A DNA stretch of 24,481 nucleotides. Source: CAYZAK01 sp964476445 (GTDB lineage Bacteria > CG03 > SLGR01 > JAGXOG01). The DNA lies in contig CAYZAK010000030.1 of assembly GCA_964476445.1 (NCBI GenBank), positions 1 to 24,481 of the forward strand, in the 5' to 3' direction. Positions 6,996 through 15,732 of this stretch are shown here, piece after piece. Position 1 is the first letter of the stretch. Every line of letters starts with the position of its first letter. The translations under genes and the position numbers were made by a program. The notes beneath the pieces were generated by a model, which was given only the letters and a program-made list of their open reading frames with translations, was not told the origin of the DNA and did no database searches.

Positions 6996-8341
6996 AATTT
7001 AAAGACAACACAGTAAAAAAATTCAAGAAAGCTCTCCGGTCCAAAAACAAGGATCGGGTTAAAAATATACTTACCCGGATAAAACATGCGGACATCGCCC
7101 GTCTTTTTAGACACCTGGAAGTTGAACAGCGGATACATACTTTTAAATTACTTTCCATTAAAAATAGAATTAAAGTTTTTGAAGATTTAGACCCGGATAT
7201 TCAAAAAGAAATATTTGAACGGCTGGAAGATAAAAAAATCGCTAATATTTTAAACGCTATGGAACCGGACAACCGGGCGGATATGTTTGCCGGGATTTCT
7301 AATGAAACCGCCCGGGAAATCATGAAAGTGATGGACCGTAAGGAAGCTGAGAATTTAAAAGAGCTTCTTGAATATCCGGAAGATTCCGCCGGTGGCCGTA
7401 TGACCACTGAATTTATTGCTTTAAACGGGAATATTACCGCCAGAGAGGCCCTGATAACTTTACAGGAGCAGTCTAAAACCAAAAAAGAGCGCACCAGTAA
7501 TATATATGCGGTCTATACCACTGATGATGATGGGCGACTGAAAGCGGGAATTTCCCTTCAACGGCTTATAGCTTCCAGACCGGATAAAAAACTAAAAAAT
7601 CTGGTCCGTCCGGTGGACAGGATAAAAGTTAATTTAAATGACGACCAAGAAAAGGTAGCCCATCTTTTTTCCCACTACGATTTACTGGCTGTGCCGGTAA
7701 CCGATGCTAACAATAAACTTGCCGGGATTATTACTATTGACGATATCATAGATGTAATCCATCAGGAGGCCAGTGAGGATATGGCCCGGCACGCCGGGTT
7801 GGAGAAAATATATTATACAAAAGCCAATATGGTCCGGGAGGTAAAAACCCGGGGACCGTGGCTGATGACTTCTTTTACCGGAGGACTGGCTGCTGCGGTA
7901 ATAATCGGGCTTTTCGAGGGGGCTCTGGAAAAGGTGGCCGCCCTGGCCGTCTTTATACCGGTTATAATGGATATGGGGGGGAATGTGGGGGTTCAATCAT
8001 CCACAGTGGTGGTGAGAAGACTGGCCATGGAGAAAAATAAGGAAAATTGGCGCAACTCGATTGCCGGAGAGATTAGATCAGGCCTTATTTTTAGCGCGGG
8101 TTTTGGAATTCTTTTGTGGGGATACGCTTACTGGCAGTATTCGACTGCGATAGCCTGGGCCAGCGGCCTTGGAATTGCATCCGCTTTGGCCATATCAACC
8201 TGCATGGGAGCTTTCCTGCCGGTTATGTTTTATAAGAAAGACCGGGATCCGGCGGTGGCCACCGGCCCCCTGATAACTACTGCTATAGATGTCCTGGGTC
8301 TGGGTATTTATTTTCTTCTGGCTTGGTGGCTTGTACTTTAA
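6992..8341 (+). CDS. mgtE: MgtE-family magnesium transporter, second of a tandem pair
   Basis: This 449-residue paralogue of the preceding gene has the same layout: N domain with MgtE repeats, two CBS domains (YPEDSAGGRMTTEF, then IITIDDIIDVIHQE), a plug helix and five membrane helices. Unlike its partner it keeps the consensus MGGNVGVQS loop (N331) and the LFE motif at the start of the membrane part. D433 in TTAIDVLGLGIYF is the expected pore aspartate. The two genes overlap by four bases, so they are translationally coupled and made in similar amounts. That allows a heterodimer, although the family is known as homodimeric. The recO start codon lies five bases past the stop. The assignment as MgtE is strong; substrate preference beyond Mg2+ cannot be read from the sequence. 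Confidence 0.9.
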   Translation: MKFKDNTVKKFKKALRSKNKDRVKNILTRIKHADIARLFRHLEVEQRIHTFKLLSIKNRIKVFEDLDPDIQKEIFERLEDKKIANILNAMEPDNRADMFAGISNETAREIMKVMDRKEAENLKELLEYPEDSAGGRMTTEFIALNGNITAREALITLQEQSKTKKERTSNIYAVYTTDDDGRLKAGISLQRLIASRPDKKLKNLVRPVDRIKVNLNDDQEKVAHLFSHYDLLAVPVTDANNKLAGIITIDDIIDVIHQEASEDMARHAGLEKIYYTKANMVREVKTRGPWLMTSFTGGLAAAVIIGLFEGALEKVAALAVFIPVIMDMGGNVGVQSSTVVVRRLAMEKNKENWRNSIAGEIRSGLIFSAGFGILLWGYAYWQYSTAIAWASGLGIASALAISTCMGAFLPVMFYKKDRDPAVATGPLITTAIDVLGLGIYFLLAWWLVL

Positions 8342-8346
8342 AATTT

Positions 8347-9099
8347 ATGCACTATAATTTCAGGGACAGGGGGATAGTTTTACGGAGTTACGATTACGGT
8401 GAAGGGCACCGGATTGTAGTTATATTTACAAAAAAATCAGGTAAATTAAGGGCTGTGGCCCGGGGTTCGCGAAAGACCAAATCCCGGTTCGGATCTAAAC
8501 TGGAGCCTTTTTCAGAAAACGAATTTTTATTTTACAGAAAGCCTGAGAAAGAACTATTTACCGTAACCGGTTGTTCTTTAATAGAATCAAACAAAAATTT
8601 AAGGGAGGATATGTCCCGTTACGGCTATAGCGCTGCAATGGTTGAAAGCGTTGTTCTATTAACAGCCGATGAGGATCCTGACATAAAAACCTATTATCTT
8701 TTTAAAAAGTATCTTAAAGAAGTCCGCGATAAAGAACCGGCGCCGTCGGCATGGCTGTTTCTGTTTAAACTGCTTAAATATTCCGGGTACCGGCTTAATA
8801 TGTTCGACTGTATTTTTTGCGGGAAAGGTGCCGGTCCGGGAATGGTTTTTCTTCCCTCTGATGGGGGGGTATGCTGCCGGGGATGTCTTTCTGATAAAAA
8901 ATATTTTTTAGAGGTCTCCGGAAAAGCTCTTGAAGAAATCAGGAAATTGAAACCGGTCAGAAAAATTGGTCCTGAAATAGAACGGGAAATTGGAAATATT
9001 ATAGCAAATTTTGTAAAGTATCAATTCGGAACGGAATTAAATTCCGTTAAGTTTATGGAAATTTTTAAAAAGAAAAATAAGTTGGGCAAAAAGCGATAA
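8347..9099 (+). CDS. recO: DNA repair protein RecO
   Basis: The gene encodes 250 residues from the ATG at 8347. A TTG at 8323 in the same frame would overlap mgtE and add eight residues with no family match, so the ATG is preferred because it gives the typical RecO start (RDRGIVLRSYDYGE). RecO loads RecA on SSB-coated single-stranded DNA together with RecR, in recombinational gap repair. The N-terminal OB fold is followed by a helical domain and a zinc finger, C155-x2-C158 and C177-x2-C180 (C176 is adjacent). The C-terminus ends in a lysine-rich tail. The gene is packed between mgtE and glyQ (five and three bases), so expression is likely shared across the operon. The length is normal for RecO. 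Confidence 0.88.
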   Translation: MHYNFRDRGIVLRSYDYGEGHRIVVIFTKKSGKLRAVARGSRKTKSRFGSKLEPFSENEFLFYRKPEKELFTVTGCSLIESNKNLREDMSRYGYSAAMVESVVLLTADEDPDIKTYYLFKKYLKEVRDKEPAPSAWLFLFKLLKYSGYRLNMFDCIFCGKGAGPGMVFLPSDGGVCCRGCLSDKKYFLEVSGKALEEIRKLKPVRKIGPEIEREIGNIIANFVKYQFGTELNSVKFMEIFKKKNKLGKKR

Positions 9100-9102
9100 A
9101 GT

Positions 9103-9942
9103 ATGTATTTTCAGAATCTGATAAAAAGACTGGAGGATTACTGGGCAAATAATGGCTGTATTCTTACCCAGCCCTATGATATAGAAGTAGGAGCGGGTAC
9201 TTTTAATCCGGCCACATTTTTGTATTCCCTTAAGGATAAACCTGTATCGGTAGCCTATGTTGAACCGGTGCGCCGTCCCACGGACGGAAGATACGGGGAC
9301 AACCCCAACCGGCTCCAGCATTACTATCAGTACCAGGTTATTTTAAAGCCCGCTCCCGATGATGTTCAGAAGTTATACCGGATGAGTTTAAGACATCTGA
9401 ATATAAATTTAAAAAAGCATGACTACCGTCTTATTAAGGATGATTGGAAATCTCCCACTTTGGGGGCCTGGGGGCTTGGGTGGGAAGTCTGGCTTGACGG
9501 CCTGGAAATTACCCAGTTCACCTATTTTCAGCAGGTGGGGGGTATAGATTTAAAACAGGTTCCCGTGGAATTGACCTACGGTTTGGAAAGAATAGCCATG
9601 TTTTTGCAGGATGTGGACAGTGTTTACGATATACAGTGGAATAAAGATTACACCTACGGAGAGATTCATCATCAGGACGAAGTTGAATTTTCCAGATATA
9701 ATTTTGAGGAGGTAGACCCGGCAATCCAGAAAGAATTTTTTAACAGATACGAAAAAAGATGTTTGGATATGGTAAAAAAAGATTTGTCCCGACCGGCCTA
9801 CGATTTTGTCCTTAAAGCTTCCCACTGTTTTAATTTACTGGATGCCAGGGGAGTACTGAGCGTTTCCCAGAGAAACAGGTATATTGAGAGAGTCAGGAAA
9901 ATGGCCAAGTCAGTGGCCGGAAGTTTTATAAAAAGTAACTAA
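9103..9942 (+). CDS. glyQ: Glycyl-tRNA synthetase alpha subunit
   Basis: This 279-residue catalytic subunit of the bacterial alpha2beta2 glycyl-tRNA synthetase activates glycine with ATP and charges tRNA-Gly. The diagnostic blocks are all present: QPYDIEVGAGTFNPATF near residue 22, YVEPVRRPTDGRYGDNPNRL, the DDWKSPTLGAWGLGWEVWLD block, and ITQFTYFQQVGG followed by TYGLERIAMFLQ. The start codon lies three bases after recO with no Shine-Dalgarno sequence, which suggests reinitiation. The stop TAA shares its last base with the ATG of glyS. Length and motifs match the family closely, and I see nothing degenerate. No T-box leader can exist here because there is no upstream gap. Confidence 0.96.
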   Translation: MYFQNLIKRLEDYWANNGCILTQPYDIEVGAGTFNPATFLYSLKDKPVSVAYVEPVRRPTDGRYGDNPNRLQHYYQYQVILKPAPDDVQKLYRMSLRHLNINLKKHDYRLIKDDWKSPTLGAWGLGWEVWLDGLEITQFTYFQQVGGIDLKQVPVELTYGLERIAMFLQDVDSVYDIQWNKDYTYGEIHHQDEVEFSRYNFEEVDPAIQKEFFNRYEKRCLDMVKKDLSRPAYDFVLKASHCFNLLDARGVLSVSQRNRYIERVRKMAKSVAGSFIKSN

Positions 9943-12038
9943 TGAGTAAAAGATACGATCTTCTAGTTGAGATAGGATGTGAACCGTTACCCCCTAAAAT
10001 TGTCAAGTTTTTTCAGGAGAAAGCTAAGGCGGATTTTAAAAATCTTTTAGGCGGCTACCGGATTAAAGATTATGAGAGAATTACGGTATGGTCTTCGCCC
10101 CGACGTCTGGTTGTAAAGGTGGATAAGGTTAGTTCCCATCAAAGAGAAAAAATTGAACAAATAAAAGGGCCCCCTTATGAGATCGGGGTAAAGGACGGTA
10201 AACCAACTCCCGCCGGCTTGGGGTTTGCCCGGAATAAGGGGGTGGAGTTCAAAGATTTAACTACCCGGGACACCGACCGGGGAAAGTATCTTTTCTGTAT
10301 AAAAAAACATCAGGGCAGAGCTTTAAGAAAGTTTTTACCCCGGTTAACCATGGAATTTATTGAAGGTCTTGAATTTCCGGTTAGTATGAGATGGCCGGGC
10401 TCGGATTTTAAGTTTCCACGGCCTGTAAGATGGCTGTTGGTAAAACTGGGAGCGAAGGCGGTCCGGTTTAAAATTGGAAATTTAAGTTCCGGCCGGTCTT
10501 CCAGAGGCCATTATCTTTTCTCCGACCGTAAAGTTATAGTCAATGATATTAAAAGTTACGGGAAAGAGCTGAAAAGAAATTATGTTATTGTAGATCCCCA
10601 AGAACGTAGAGATGCTTTAATGCGGGCAATTGACCGTCCCTTAAAATATACTGACGGTTATCCGGTAAAAAGAGAGGAACTTTTAGAGGAAATAAATAAT
10701 TCCGTCGAATATCCTACCGGTGTTAAAGGTAAATTTCCAGAAAGATTTTTAGATATGCCCCGGCCAATAATTGAAGCTTGTCTTATATATCATCAAAAGT
10801 TTTTTCCGGTTGAGGACAAACCGGGTAATTTACTGAACAATTTTGTGGGGGTGAGAGACGGAATTTCTGAGTATTTAAAACCGGTAAGAAAAGGATTTGA
10901 GAAGGTTCTCATAGCTCGTTTGCAGGACGCCGAGTTCTTTTTTAAAAAAGATAGGAGATACACTTTAAAAGAGCATGTAGAAAATCTTAAAGGAGTTGAT
11001 TTTGCCCGGGATCTGGGCACTCTATACGATAAAGCGGGGAGGGTAAAAGAATTATCTGGATATATTGCCCGGTTACTTAAGCGGACTGAAAATTTTAAAC
11101 GCCGGGTGGAAAAACTTTCCCTGCTCTGTAAGGCGGACTTTACCACTTTAACTGTGGAGGAATTTCCGGAGCTGGAAGGAATAATAGGTAGAATTTACGC
11201 TGCACTGGACGGTGAGGATGAGGAAGTCTCTCGAGGGATAGAACAGCACTATATGCCCCGGTCGGGAGGGGATAAAATTCCCCCGGAGGATACCGCCGCT
11301 GTGGTTGGAATAGCCGATAGAGTTGATACTTTATGCGGTAACTTGGGCAAGGGTGTAAAAGCCACCGGTTCGGAGGATCCCTTCGGGCTTAGAAGAACTG
11401 GAAAAGGATTGGTCAGAATACTTCTTAAGAAGGGGTGGAATCTGGACCTAAAGAATATAGTTCAAAAGAGTTTTAAAGAATATTTTAAGCAGGAGATAAA
11501 ATTTAGGGATTCCAAACAAGATACGGTCATAAAATTTTTAGCTGAACTATCCCGACAGGAACTAAAGGGAAATTTTAAGTACGATATCGTCAGGTGCGTG
11601 ATGGCCTCTGATAAGAGCAGCCCTGTAGAGTTAAAAAAGAGAGCCCTGGCAGTGGAATATATAAGAAAAGAAAAAGATTTTGATTCTTTAATTACCGCTT
11701 TTAAACGGATAAACAATATTTTAAAGCAGGCCGGTAAAAAAGATATTGATATCCCTAAAAAATATGATGGCCGTTGTTTGGTAGAAAAAACCGAGAAAAA
11801 ACTTGATGAAAAATATTCTGAAATTGTACAGGAGATTGGTCAAAATTTTCAAGGTAAAAACTATAAAATAGTTTTAGAAAAGCTTATATCTTTAAGAGAG
11901 GATATAGATAAGTATTTTGATGAAGTAATGGTCATGACAGACGATATTGAAAGGTGCAAGAACCGACTGGCCATGTTGAAAAATATAAAAGAAATTTTTA
12001 AGCCGGTAGGGGATATAGCCAGACTGGAACTAAAATAA
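9942..12038 (+). CDS. glyS: Glycyl-tRNA synthetase beta subunit
   Basis: This 698-residue beta subunit is needed for tRNA recognition in the alpha2beta2 enzyme. The N-terminus has the typical LLVEIGCEPLPPK start (family consensus LLxEIGxEELP), then the SSPRRLVVKV segment and FPRPVRWLL. The central part has an HD-like region and ATGSEDPFGLRRTGKGLVRI, a strong family marker. The C-terminus, with YFDEVMVMTDDIERCKNRLAMLKNI, is the DALR-type anticodon-binding domain. The protein is lysine- and arginine-rich. It overlaps glyQ by one base and the YggU gene starts directly after its stop. The length of about 700 residues is normal. Confidence 0.95.
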   Translation: MSKRYDLLVEIGCEPLPPKIVKFFQEKAKADFKNLLGGYRIKDYERITVWSSPRRLVVKVDKVSSHQREKIEQIKGPPYEIGVKDGKPTPAGLGFARNKGVEFKDLTTRDTDRGKYLFCIKKHQGRALRKFLPRLTMEFIEGLEFPVSMRWPGSDFKFPRPVRWLLVKLGAKAVRFKIGNLSSGRSSRGHYLFSDRKVIVNDIKSYGKELKRNYVIVDPQERRDALMRAIDRPLKYTDGYPVKREELLEEINNSVEYPTGVKGKFPERFLDMPRPIIEACLIYHQKFFPVEDKPGNLLNNFVGVRDGISEYLKPVRKGFEKVLIARLQDAEFFFKKDRRYTLKEHVENLKGVDFARDLGTLYDKAGRVKELSGYIARLLKRTENFKRRVEKLSLLCKADFTTLTVEEFPELEGIIGRIYAALDGEDEEVSRGIEQHYMPRSGGDKIPPEDTAAVVGIADRVDTLCGNLGKGVKATGSEDPFGLRRTGKGLVRILLKKGWNLDLKNIVQKSFKEYFKQEIKFRDSKQDTVIKFLAELSRQELKGNFKYDIVRCVMASDKSSPVELKKRALAVEYIRKEKDFDSLITAFKRINNILKQAGKKDIDIPKKYDGRCLVEKTEKKLDEKYSEIVQEIGQNFQGKNYKIVLEKLISLREDIDKYFDEVMVMTDDIERCKNRLAMLKNIKEIFKPVGDIARLELK

Positions 12039-12296
12039 ATGGTGATAGTTCATACCCGGGTTCGGCCGGGCTCTTCCCAAAAGAATATTACTCGTATGTT
12101 AGACGGAAAAATTAAGATAAATTTAACCTCGCCGCCGGTAGCGGGGGAAGCTAACCGGGAGTTAATTGAATATTTTGCAAATTTATTAGATATTTCTAAA
12201 GGAAAGATAAAGATAAAAAAAGGTAAAACAAGTTCCCGGAAAATAGTTTCAATAAAAGGAGTGACGGCTACAGAATTTAAAGAAATTTTGGATTAA
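12039..12296 (+). CDS. YggU/DUF167 family protein
   Basis: This small protein of 85 residues belongs to the YggU (DUF167) family. Its marks are the N-terminal VRVxPGSS-like segment (TRVRPGSSQKN), the central INLTSPPVAGEANRELIEYF block and the basic GKTSSRKIVSIKG strand-turn, all characteristic. The biochemical role of the family is not established. The start codon follows the glyS stop with no gap, so translation probably depends on glyS. The gene closes the mgtE-recO-glyQS operon. Family assignment is strong; function is unknown. Confidence 0.88.
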   Translation: MVIVHTRVRPGSSQKNITRMLDGKIKINLTSPPVAGEANRELIEYFANLLDISKGKIKIKKGKTSSRKIVSIKGVTATEFKEILD

Positions 12297-12297
12297 T

Positions 12298-12325
12298 TTG
12301 ACATAATCTAAAGAATATATAAATT
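12298..12325 (+). promoter_or_regulatory. Candidate sigma-70 promoter for ppdK
   Basis: TTGACA (12298-12303) is a perfect -35 box, followed after 16 bases by TAAATT (12320-12325), a four-of-six -10 box. It begins one base after the stop of the YggU gene, so ppdK can be transcribed apart from the upstream operon. An alternative TATAAA at 12318-12323 would leave a 14-base spacer, which is too short. Confidence 0.55.
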
Positions 12326-12386
12326 AAAATAATAAGGATAGGACAGTTTTTTACAGGGAATAATAAAAATATCAAGGAGAACATTC

Positions 12387-15080
12387 ATGTCTAAAAAGTA
12401 CATTTATTTTTTTGGAAAAGGAGAATCGGAAGGGTCCCAGGACTTAAAGGAAATTCTGGGAGGAAAAGGGGCGAATCTTGCGGAGATGTCCAGTATAGGG
12501 TTGCCTGTACCGCCAGGATTCACCATAACTACCGAAGTGTGTAAAATATATTCTGAAAAGAACAGATACCCTGAAGGTCTTGAGAAAAAAATAGATGAAA
12601 ATTTAGCCCACCTGGAAGAAAAGATGGGTAAAAAACTGGGTGATACCAAAGATCCTCTTTTAGTCTCTGTAAGAAGTGGAGCCGCTCAGTCCATGCCTGG
12701 TATGATGGATACTGTTTTAAATTTAGGGCTTAACCCGGATTCTGTCCAGGGTCTGATAAATATAAGTGATAATCCCCGGTTTGGCTGGGATTCCTATCGC
12801 CGGTTTATACAGATGTTTGGTAATGTGGTGATGGGAATTGACGGTGAAAAGTTTGAAGAAGAGATAAGCAAAATGAAAAAGGATCGGGGAGTCAGTAAGG
12901 ACACCGACCTTACCGCGGAAGATTTAAAAAAACTGGTGAGCATATTTAAAGATGTTTATAAAAAAGAGACCGGTGATAATTTTCCCAATGATCCTAAAAT
13001 ACAGTTGAAAAAATCAATTAACGCGGTTTTTGGCTCCTGGAACAATCCCCGGGCAATTAAATACAGACAGTTAAATGATATAACCGGTCTTTTGGGTACA
13101 GCTGTCAACGTACAGACGATGGTTTTCGGAAATACCGGAACCGAGTCGGCTACGGGAGTAGCTTTTACCCGCAACCCGTCCACGGGCGAAAATGAATTTT
13201 ACGGAGAATATTTAACTAACGCCCAGGGTGAAGATGTTGTGGCCGGTATAAGAACCCCCCATTATCTTACGGTTAAAGATTCCCGGGAATGGGCCGAAGC
13301 CAAGGATGTAGGCGAAGAGGAAAGAAAAGAAGAGTACGCTTCTTTAGAAGAGATTATGCCTGGAGTATTTGAACAGCTTCTTGAAATTAGGGAAAAGCTG
13401 GAAGAGCATTACAAAGACGTCCAGGATCTTGAATTTACCATTCAAAAAGGAAAACTTTATATTTTGCAGACCCGTACCGGAAAAAGGACCGGAACGGCAG
13501 CGGTAAAAATAGCCGTGGACATGTTGGACGAAGGGCTTATTGATAAGGAAACCGCTGTGTTAAGAGTTGAACCTAAAAAACTTGACGAACTGCTCCATCC
13601 TCAGATCGATCCGGAAGCTAAAGTGGATGTCATAGGAAAAGGCCTTCCCGCGTCTCCGGGGGCGGCAGTGGGAAAGATAGTTTTTGATTCCGATGACGCT
13701 GAAGCAAAAGCTGAACAGGGTGAAAAGGTTATTCTGGTAAGAAATGAAACTTCTCCAGATGATATTGGAGGTATGAGCGTATCCGAAGGTATCCTAACCG
13801 CTAAGGGGGGAATGACCTCTCATGCGGCAGTGGTAGCCAGAGGCATGGGAAGTCCGTGTGTTGCCGGCTGCGGGGATTTAACCATAGATTTAAAAAATAG
13901 AACTTGTAAATTTAAAGACCGGCAGTACAAAGAAGGAGACGGAATAACCCTGGACGGTTCAAAAGGAGAAGTCATAGACGGCAAGGTAAATTTAAAAACC
14001 CCTAAACTGACAGGGAATTTCGCTAAGATCATGAAATGGGCGGACAGCTACAGGGACATGGGAGTAAGAACTAATGCCGATACTCCTGAAGACGCCAAAA
14101 AAGCAAGAGAGTTCGGGGCTGAGGGAATAGGACTCTGCCGGACCGAGCATATGTTTTTCGGTGAGGACAGAATCCCCGCGGTTCAGCGAATGATAATTTC
14201 AGATCGGGGGGAAGCCAAAGACAGAGCTCTGGAAAAACTTTTACCTATGCAAAGAGAAGACTTCATAGGGATTTTTAAGGCCATGGAAGGGCTTCCGGTT
14301 ACCGTGAGACTCCTGGATCCCCCATTACATGAGTTCTTGCCCAAATCCGGAGCTGAAATAGAAAAACTGGCGAAAAAGCTTGATGTTTCTGCAGAAGGTA
14401 TAAAAGAAAAAGTAGAATCTCTTGACGAATTAAATCCCATGCTCGGTCACCGGGGATGCCGTCTGGGAATAACTTTTCCATCCATTTCCCGGATGCAGTC
14501 CAGGGCCATTATGGAAGCGGCCTGTGAGCTCGCCGGTCAGGGAGTGGATGTAAAACCTGAAATAATGATTCCTCTTATTGCCACTGAAATAGAATATAAA
14601 AATCAGGAAGAAGTTGTCAGGGCTGAAGCAGAAAAAGTTATTGAGGAAACAGGCCAGAAAGTTGACTACAAAGTTGGTACTATGATAGAAATTCCCCGGG
14701 CCTGTCTGGTCGCGGACAAAATAGCCCAAACCGCGGAGTTTTTCTCTTTTGGTACGAATGACTTAACCCAGATGACTTTTGGTTTATCAAGGGATGACGC
14801 CGGAAAATTTTTACCCGAATACGTAGAAAAGGGAATTTTACCAGCCGATCCGTTTATGATACTTGACCAGGAAGGAGTGGGAAAAATGGTTAAACTTGCG
14901 GTTGAAAACGGCAGGTCAACCAAAAAAGATTTAAAAATCGGTATCTGTGGAGAACACGGCGGAGAGCCCTCTTCGGTAAAATTTTGTCACCGTACGGGTC
15001 TTAACTACGTCTCATGTTCTCCTTACCGGGTGCCCATAGCCAGACTGTCGGCCGCCCAGGATGTGATAGAACAAAAATAG
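12387..15080 (+). CDS. ppdK: Pyruvate phosphate dikinase
   Basis: This 897-residue enzyme interconverts pyruvate + ATP + Pi with phosphoenolpyruvate + AMP + PPi in the cytoplasm. In anaerobes it often works in the glycolytic direction to save ATP. The N-terminal nucleotide-binding domain has GGKGANLAEMSSIGLPVPPGF and the SVRSGAAQSMPGMMDT block. The central swivelling domain carries the phosphohistidine in GGMTSHAAVVARGMG (H479). The C-terminal PEP/pyruvate TIM barrel has GIGLCRTEHMFF and ends with the catalytic cysteine in GICGEHGGEP (C854). The length is normal. A clear AAGGAG lies eight bases before the ATG, unlike most genes here, and fits high expression. The gene converges on nth, with only seven bases between the stops. 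No PPDK regulatory kinase gene is adjacent. Confidence 0.97.
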   Translation: MSKKYIYFFGKGESEGSQDLKEILGGKGANLAEMSSIGLPVPPGFTITTEVCKIYSEKNRYPEGLEKKIDENLAHLEEKMGKKLGDTKDPLLVSVRSGAAQSMPGMMDTVLNLGLNPDSVQGLINISDNPRFGWDSYRRFIQMFGNVVMGIDGEKFEEEISKMKKDRGVSKDTDLTAEDLKKLVSIFKDVYKKETGDNFPNDPKIQLKKSINAVFGSWNNPRAIKYRQLNDITGLLGTAVNVQTMVFGNTGTESATGVAFTRNPSTGENEFYGEYLTNAQGEDVVAGIRTPHYLTVKDSREWAEAKDVGEEERKEEYASLEEIMPGVFEQLLEIREKLEEHYKDVQDLEFTIQKGKLYILQTRTGKRTGTAAVKIAVDMLDEGLIDKETAVLRVEPKKLDELLHPQIDPEAKVDVIGKGLPASPGAAVGKIVFDSDDAEAKAEQGEKVILVRNETSPDDIGGMSVSEGILTAKGGMTSHAAVVARGMGSPCVAGCGDLTIDLKNRTCKFKDRQYKEGDGITLDGSKGEVIDGKVNLKTPKLTGNFAKIMKWADSYRDMGVRTNADTPEDAKKAREFGAEGIGLCRTEHMFFGEDRIPAVQRMIISDRGEAKDRALEKLLPMQREDFIGIFKAMEGLPVTVRLLDPPLHEFLPKSGAEIEKLAKKLDVSAEGIKEKVESLDELNPMLGHRGCRLGITFPSISRMQSRAIMEAACELAGQGVDVKPEIMIPLIATEIEYKNQEEVVRAEAEKVIEETGQKVDYKVGTMIEIPRACLVADKIAQTAEFFSFGTNDLTQMTFGLSRDDAGKFLPEYVEKGILPADPFMILDQEGVGKMVKLAVENGRSTKKDLKIGICGEHGGEPSSVKFCHRTGLNYVSCSPYRVPIARLSAAQDVIEQK

Positions 15081-15087
15081 TTTCAGG

Positions 15088-15720
15088 TTAATTTATTCCC
15101 ATTTTAGGACATATTTTATTTAATAGACAGTCTGGACAGGCAGGTTTTCTGGCCTTGCAGGTGCTCCGGCCGTGTTCTATTAAAAGGTAGGTAAATTTAA
15201 ACCATTTTGAGCGGGGCAGAAGTTTCATTAAATCCCGCTCAATTTTTTTAGGTGTTTTGTTTTTAGTTAATCCCAGCCGGTAGGATAATCTTTTAACATG
15301 TGTATCTACGGCTACGCCTTCTACAACGCCGTGAGCGTTTCCCATAACTACATTTGCAGTCTTTCGGGCAACGCCCGGTATTTTCAGCATATCGTCCATA
15401 TTTTTAGGAACTCTACCGTTAAAATCATTATCTATAAGGGTAGCCGCTCCTAAAATATTTTTGGCCTTATTATTGTAAAATCCGGCCGGGCGTATGTGTC
15501 GTATAAGTTCTTCTTTGGACATGCCAAGATAATCCTCCAGCCGGGGATAATCCTTAAAAAGTTGTTTAGTTATTTTATTTACCCGTTTATCCCGGCACTG
15601 GGCGGAGAGTATTGTAGCCACCAGAAGCTGCCAGTTGGTGTTGAAATTAAGGCTTATATCCGCCCCCGGATATTTTTTGGACAGGACCCGAAATATTTTT
15701 AGTATATTATCGGAATTCAT
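15088..15720 (-). CDS. nth: Endonuclease III (DNA glycosylase/AP lyase)
   Basis: This 210-residue base-excision repair enzyme removes oxidised pyrimidines and nicks at abasic sites. The helix-hairpin-helix with the catalytic lysine reads KIPGVARKTANVV (K120), and the catalytic aspartate is in VDTHV (D139). The C-terminal [4Fe-4S] loop has C188-x6-C195-x2-C198-x5-C204, the classic spacing. Its N-terminal LSAQCRDKRVN motif is also typical. It is the last gene of a minus-strand cluster behind the penicillin-binding protein and the DUF2148 gene, twelve bases after the latter. No Shine-Dalgarno is visible. Length and key residues are as in Escherichia coli Nth. Confidence 0.94.
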   Translation of the reverse strand: MNSDNILKIFRVLSKKYPGADISLNFNTNWQLLVATILSAQCRDKRVNKITKQLFKDYPRLEDYLGMSKEELIRHIRPAGFYNNKAKNILGAATLIDNDFNGRVPKNMDDMLKIPGVARKTANVVMGNAHGVVEGVAVDTHVKRLSYRLGLTKNKTPKKIERDLMKLLPRSKWFKFTYLLIEHGRSTCKARKPACPDCLLNKICPKMGIN

Positions 15721-15732
15721 TTTCAGAAAGGT

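Noticed and set aside
8323..8346. TTG start giving RecO eight extra residues
   Set aside because: It overlaps the mgtE stop and the added residues do not resemble any RecO N-terminus. The ATG at 8347 gives the normal family start.
14183..14923. Several long minus-strand open frames inside ppdK
   Set aside because: They are low-complexity mirror frames of a strongly coding plus-strand gene, with no recognisable domain or start signal.
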